Origin: Methanosarcinales archaeon | Lineage (GTDB): Archaea; Halobacteriota; Syntropharchaeia; Alkanophagales; Methanospirareceae | Assembly: GCA_025464585.1 (NCBI GenBank) | Contig: JAODGL010000030.1 | Span: 1-6,664 of the forward strand | DNA: 6,664 nucleotides | Reading direction: 5' to 3' | Shown: in pieces, positions 5,346 through 6,664 of the stretch | Layout: every line of letters begins with the position of its first letter | How positions within the stretch are numbered: position 1 is the stretch's first letter | Made by a program: the position numbers and the translations under genes | The notes under the pieces: generated by a model | The model's input: the letters and a program-made list of their open reading frames with translations, nothing else | The model's database searches: none | Told to the model about the DNA's origin: nothing

Positions 5346-5353
5346 TTACGTAA
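5346..5353. promoter_or_regulatory. TTACGTAA palindromic site 3, next to promoter
   Basis: The third copy of the core, in the context ATTACGTAA, lies 27 bases ahead of the TATA-like box at 5381-5389, a suitable place for an activator or a repressor site of the zinc-ribbon/PaREP1 unit. Confidence 0.4.
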
Positions 5354-5380
5354 ATTAGGCGGCGGAAGGTGAGGGAAGAT

Positions 5381-5389
5381 ATATTTATA
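5381..5389 (+). promoter_or_regulatory. TATA-like box for the zinc-ribbon/PaREP1 operon
   Basis: ATATTTATA fits the archaeal TATA box. A start near 5412 would leave about 24 bases of untranslated leader before ATG 5436. The sequence around it is less AT-rich (GGCGGAAGGTGAGGG just upstream), so the box stands out. Confidence 0.5.
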
Positions 5390-5435
5390 GTGCTGAGTGC
5401 GTATGAAGCACCAGAGAAGATGAAAAAGTTATAAT

Positions 5436-5777
5436 ATGGTTACAGAAGAAATAAAACCAGAGGATATTATGGCGGGAGAAAATTGGGAAGAAGGGTGGAA
5501 GGAAGAAGAGTGGGCAATCGTGGAAACAACAGAATGTCCGAAATGTGGGTCTAAATTGGAAATAAAGCAATTTGATGCCGATTTTTTAAATGGCAGAATC
5601 ACGGTGCATGGGTTTGAAAAAATGTATTGTCCAGCGTGTGGATATGTGTTTATGAATTCTAAACAGGCACAACTATATGAGGATTTGTTGGATTATTTTA
5701 CTGAAGCAGATAAACTCTATCGCCTTACAGTCCAAAAAATACCGGTACGGGTAAAAGCAGTAAAAGCAGGAGTTTAA
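5436..5777 (+). CDS. Zinc-ribbon protein of unknown function, 113 residues
   Basis: Two CPxCG knuckles, CPKCG at 34-38 and CPACG at 65-69, make a four-cysteine zinc ribbon with a 27-residue loop. The N-terminal 30 residues are very acidic with several Trp (ENWEEGWKEEEWAIVE). Residues 76-96 look helical (KQAQLYEDLLDYFTEADKLYR), and the tail is basic (VRVKAVKAGV). The layout recalls zinc-ribbon domains of MqsA/YgiT-type antitoxins, but no helix-turn-helix domain follows, so I give no function. Its stop is directly followed by the start of the PaREP1 gene with no gap, so they form an operon driven by the TATA-like box at 5381-5389. The start at 5436 has only a weak purine stretch upstream; ATG 5469 is an alternative. 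Confidence 0.65.
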   Translation: MVTEEIKPEDIMAGENWEEGWKEEEWAIVETTECPKCGSKLEIKQFDADFLNGRITVHGFEKMYCPACGYVFMNSKQAQLYEDLLDYFTEADKLYRLTVQKIPVRVKAVKAGV

Positions 5778-6311
5778 ATGGAAGATGGAAATAACATAAT
5801 GAAGGAGGAGAATAATCAAATCATGGGAGCTGCTTCTATCGCATTACCGCAAAGGCTCGTGGTGAAATTAAGGGAAAAGGCGGAGGAGACGGATTCACTG
5901 CCCGAGGAGTTAGGTATTGATTTGCTGAGTAAGAGTTTAAATGAAGAACTAGACCCGGAGGAGCTTGTAGAACATTATCAATCGCTTAGCGAGAAGTATC
6001 TTACGGAAGCGAAAGAATTTCTGAGTAAGGGAGATTTGGTGCACGCATCGGAGAAGTTCTGGGGTGCAACTGCATTAACAATTAAGATGGTGGGAGCTAA
6101 AAGAGGATTGAAGTTGGAGAAACATGGCGCTATATGGTCTTTCGTGAGCAGGATTTCGCGAGAGAGCAGGGATAATGAGCTTATTCTACTTTTTCATGCG
6201 GCAAATGGATTACATAAAAACTGCTACGAAAATGAACTGGACCAAAAAGCGGTAAAAATTACTGCTGAAAGTGTTGAAAAGTTAATAGAGAAATTGAGGA
6301 GGATTTCGTGA
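5778..6311 (+). CDS. PaREP1 family protein (HEPN-related) with a short N-terminal extension
   Basis: A 177-residue protein. Residues 65-175 fit the archaeal PaREP1/PaREP8 family, which is related to the HEPN fold: HYQSLSEKYLTEAKEFLSKG, then HASEKFWGATALTIKMV, KRGLKLEKHGAIWSFV, LLFHAANGLHKNCYEN, and a final helix. Arg109 and His116 have the R-x6-H spacing of HEPN ribonucleases, but I cannot place them in the fold. Residues 17-55 (GAASIALPQRLVVKLREKAE and SLPEELGIDLLSKSLN) look like a ribbon-helix-helix-type segment, which would suggest DNA binding. Starts at 5778 (AGGAG 5 bases upstream) and 5823 (GGAGGAG 12 bases upstream) are both possible; the recognisable domain begins just after the second. 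It directly abuts the zinc-ribbon gene. The biological role of the family is not known. Confidence 0.75.
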   Translation: MEDGNNIMKEENNQIMGAASIALPQRLVVKLREKAEETDSLPEELGIDLLSKSLNEELDPEELVEHYQSLSEKYLTEAKEFLSKGDLVHASEKFWGATALTIKMVGAKRGLKLEKHGAIWSFVSRISRESRDNELILLFHAANGLHKNCYENELDQKAVKITAESVEKLIEKLRRIS

Positions 6312-6375
6312 TGTTTGTTTTCTTGGTTGCATTTGCCTTGTTCTTGTTGTATATAAAGTATAACTCTTTTTCTAA

Positions 6376-6513
6376 GACACAGATTTACACGGATTTACGC
6401 AGATTTATTTTTTTAAATAGTTTAACCCTATGGATTCTTATCATTAAGCCCTTTCAGGGCTTGCGGGGATGTGGGCAGAGCCCACAAGTGTTAATCTGCG
6501 TTAATCTCTGTGG
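6376..6513. repeat. 138-bp inverted-repeat element B with two internal hairpins
   Basis: The left end (6376-6405) is built of CACAGATT, TACACGGATT and TACGCAGATT units. The right end (6493-6513), read as reverse complement, is CACAGAGATTAACGCAGATT, so the ends are imperfect inverted repeats of the widespread CACAGATT-type intergenic family. Inside are two perfect 7-bp, 3-base-loop hairpins: AAGCCCT-TTC-AGGGCTT at 6446-6462 and TGTGGGC-AGA-GCCCACA at 6470-6486, 7 bases apart. A run of seven T at 6408-6414 could end transcription of the PaREP1 operon. A reading frame through the element (6308-6529) is made mostly of repeat sequence. Confidence 0.6.
6446..6486. other. Two tandem 7-bp hairpins inside element B
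   Basis: Both stems are perfect and GC-rich with 3-base loops, separated by GCGGGGA. Such a pair can fold in single-stranded DNA or RNA and is typical of REP- or MITE-like elements; with no T run after it, it is a poor terminator. Confidence 0.6.
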
Positions 6514-6577
6514 AGTATTCGTTTTATGAAGCTGACGGGTCAGGTATTAAACATCTTCGTGGCGTGGGTGGCGAAAA

Positions 6578-6664
6578 ATGAGCGAAGGGCAATTGCATTT
6601 GGAAGATGCGAAGAGGTGGTATCAAAAAGCGGTTGAGGAGTTTGAGATAGCGAGGGAGAAGAAT
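6578..6664 (+). CDS. HEPN-like domain protein, N-terminal 29 residues (cut by window end)
   Basis: From ATG 6578 the frame reads HLEDAKRWYQKAVEEFEIAR near its start and stays open to the window end. The pattern 'A..W...A..e...A' is the usual first helix of HEPN proteins. In-frame sequence upstream has a stop at 6548 and no other ATG, GTG or TTG, so the start is ATG 6578, with only a weak GGTGG 6-10 bases upstream. HEPN genes are commonly paired with a small nucleotidyltransferase (MNT) gene, which could lie beyond the window. The catalytic region is not visible, so it is unknown whether this is a nuclease. Confidence 0.5.
   Translation, partial: MSEGQLHLEDAKRWYQKAVEEFEIAREKN

Noticed and set aside
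5436..5777. Calling the zinc-ribbon protein an MqsA/YgiT antitoxin
   Set aside because: Only the two CPxCG knuckles agree; the helix-turn-helix domain and the usual motif spacing are missing, so the name would overreach.
6308..6529. A 73-codon frame after PaREP1 starting with a hydrophobic stretch
   Set aside because: From about codon 22 on it is read through the inverted-repeat element B, giving the typical repeat-derived peptide (KTQIYTDLRRF, LICVNLCGVFVL). Only the first 20 residues could be a real small membrane peptide, and nothing supports that beyond the overlap with the PaREP1 stop.

Overview
The window looks archaeal and is most likely from a euryarchaeote. The GMP synthase is the short archaeal PPase-subunit type. 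TATA-box-like sequences of the form ATTTATA sit 25-50 bases ahead of several genes. A PaREP1-family gene and a DUF5678/retropepsin-like gene pair also point to archaea. The mix resembles ANME-1/Syntrophoarchaeum-type methanomicrobial lineages, but that lineage is inference and was not tested.

Region 1 (1-2285, plus strand) is the 3' part of a type III CRISPR effector operon. It holds the C-terminal part of a Cas10-like large subunit, a Cas5-like RAMP protein, a small helical subunit and a Cas7-like RAMP protein, with every junction overlapping. The Cas10 fragment seems to have ILPDFF where the GGDD cyclase motif should be. This, with its C-terminal end, suggests the Csx11-like Cas10 of subtype III-C. 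The Cas7-like protein keeps the aspartate expected for target-RNA cleavage. Adaptation genes and Cas6 are not in the window.

Region 2 (2286-3275) is a purine-rich leader with a TATA-like box, then a CRISPR array on the same strand. The array has eleven 37-bp repeats, eleven spacers of 35-41 bases and a twelfth repeat cut off after 13 bases. All full repeats are identical except the last, whose final C is changed.

Region 3 (3276-5152) is a zone of broken genes. The cut-off repeat runs straight into the 5' end of guaAB (GMP synthase PPase subunit), which lacks its first codons and has a 1-base deletion in the SGGVDS P-loop. Then follow a 122-bp inverted-repeat element, a HicB-like fragment, an unknown 102-residue gene, a DUF5678 gene, and a 31-codon remnant of a retropepsin-like protease from which the catalytic middle appears deleted.

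Region 4 (5153-6664) starts with a 283-base intergenic stretch carrying three TTACGTAA-type palindromic sites, one of them a perfect 20-bp palindrome, ahead of a TATA-like box. Next come a zinc-ribbon gene and a directly abutting PaREP1 gene, a second inverted-repeat element with two tight hairpins, and the start of a HEPN-like gene cut by the window end. This part has the look of a small toxin-antitoxin-like or stress island, but that function is not shown.

The most interesting points are the array fused into guaAB, the last spacer that is antisense to what looks like a ribosome binding site and start codon, the apparently cyclase-dead Cas10, the palindrome cluster, and the two related inverted-repeat elements.
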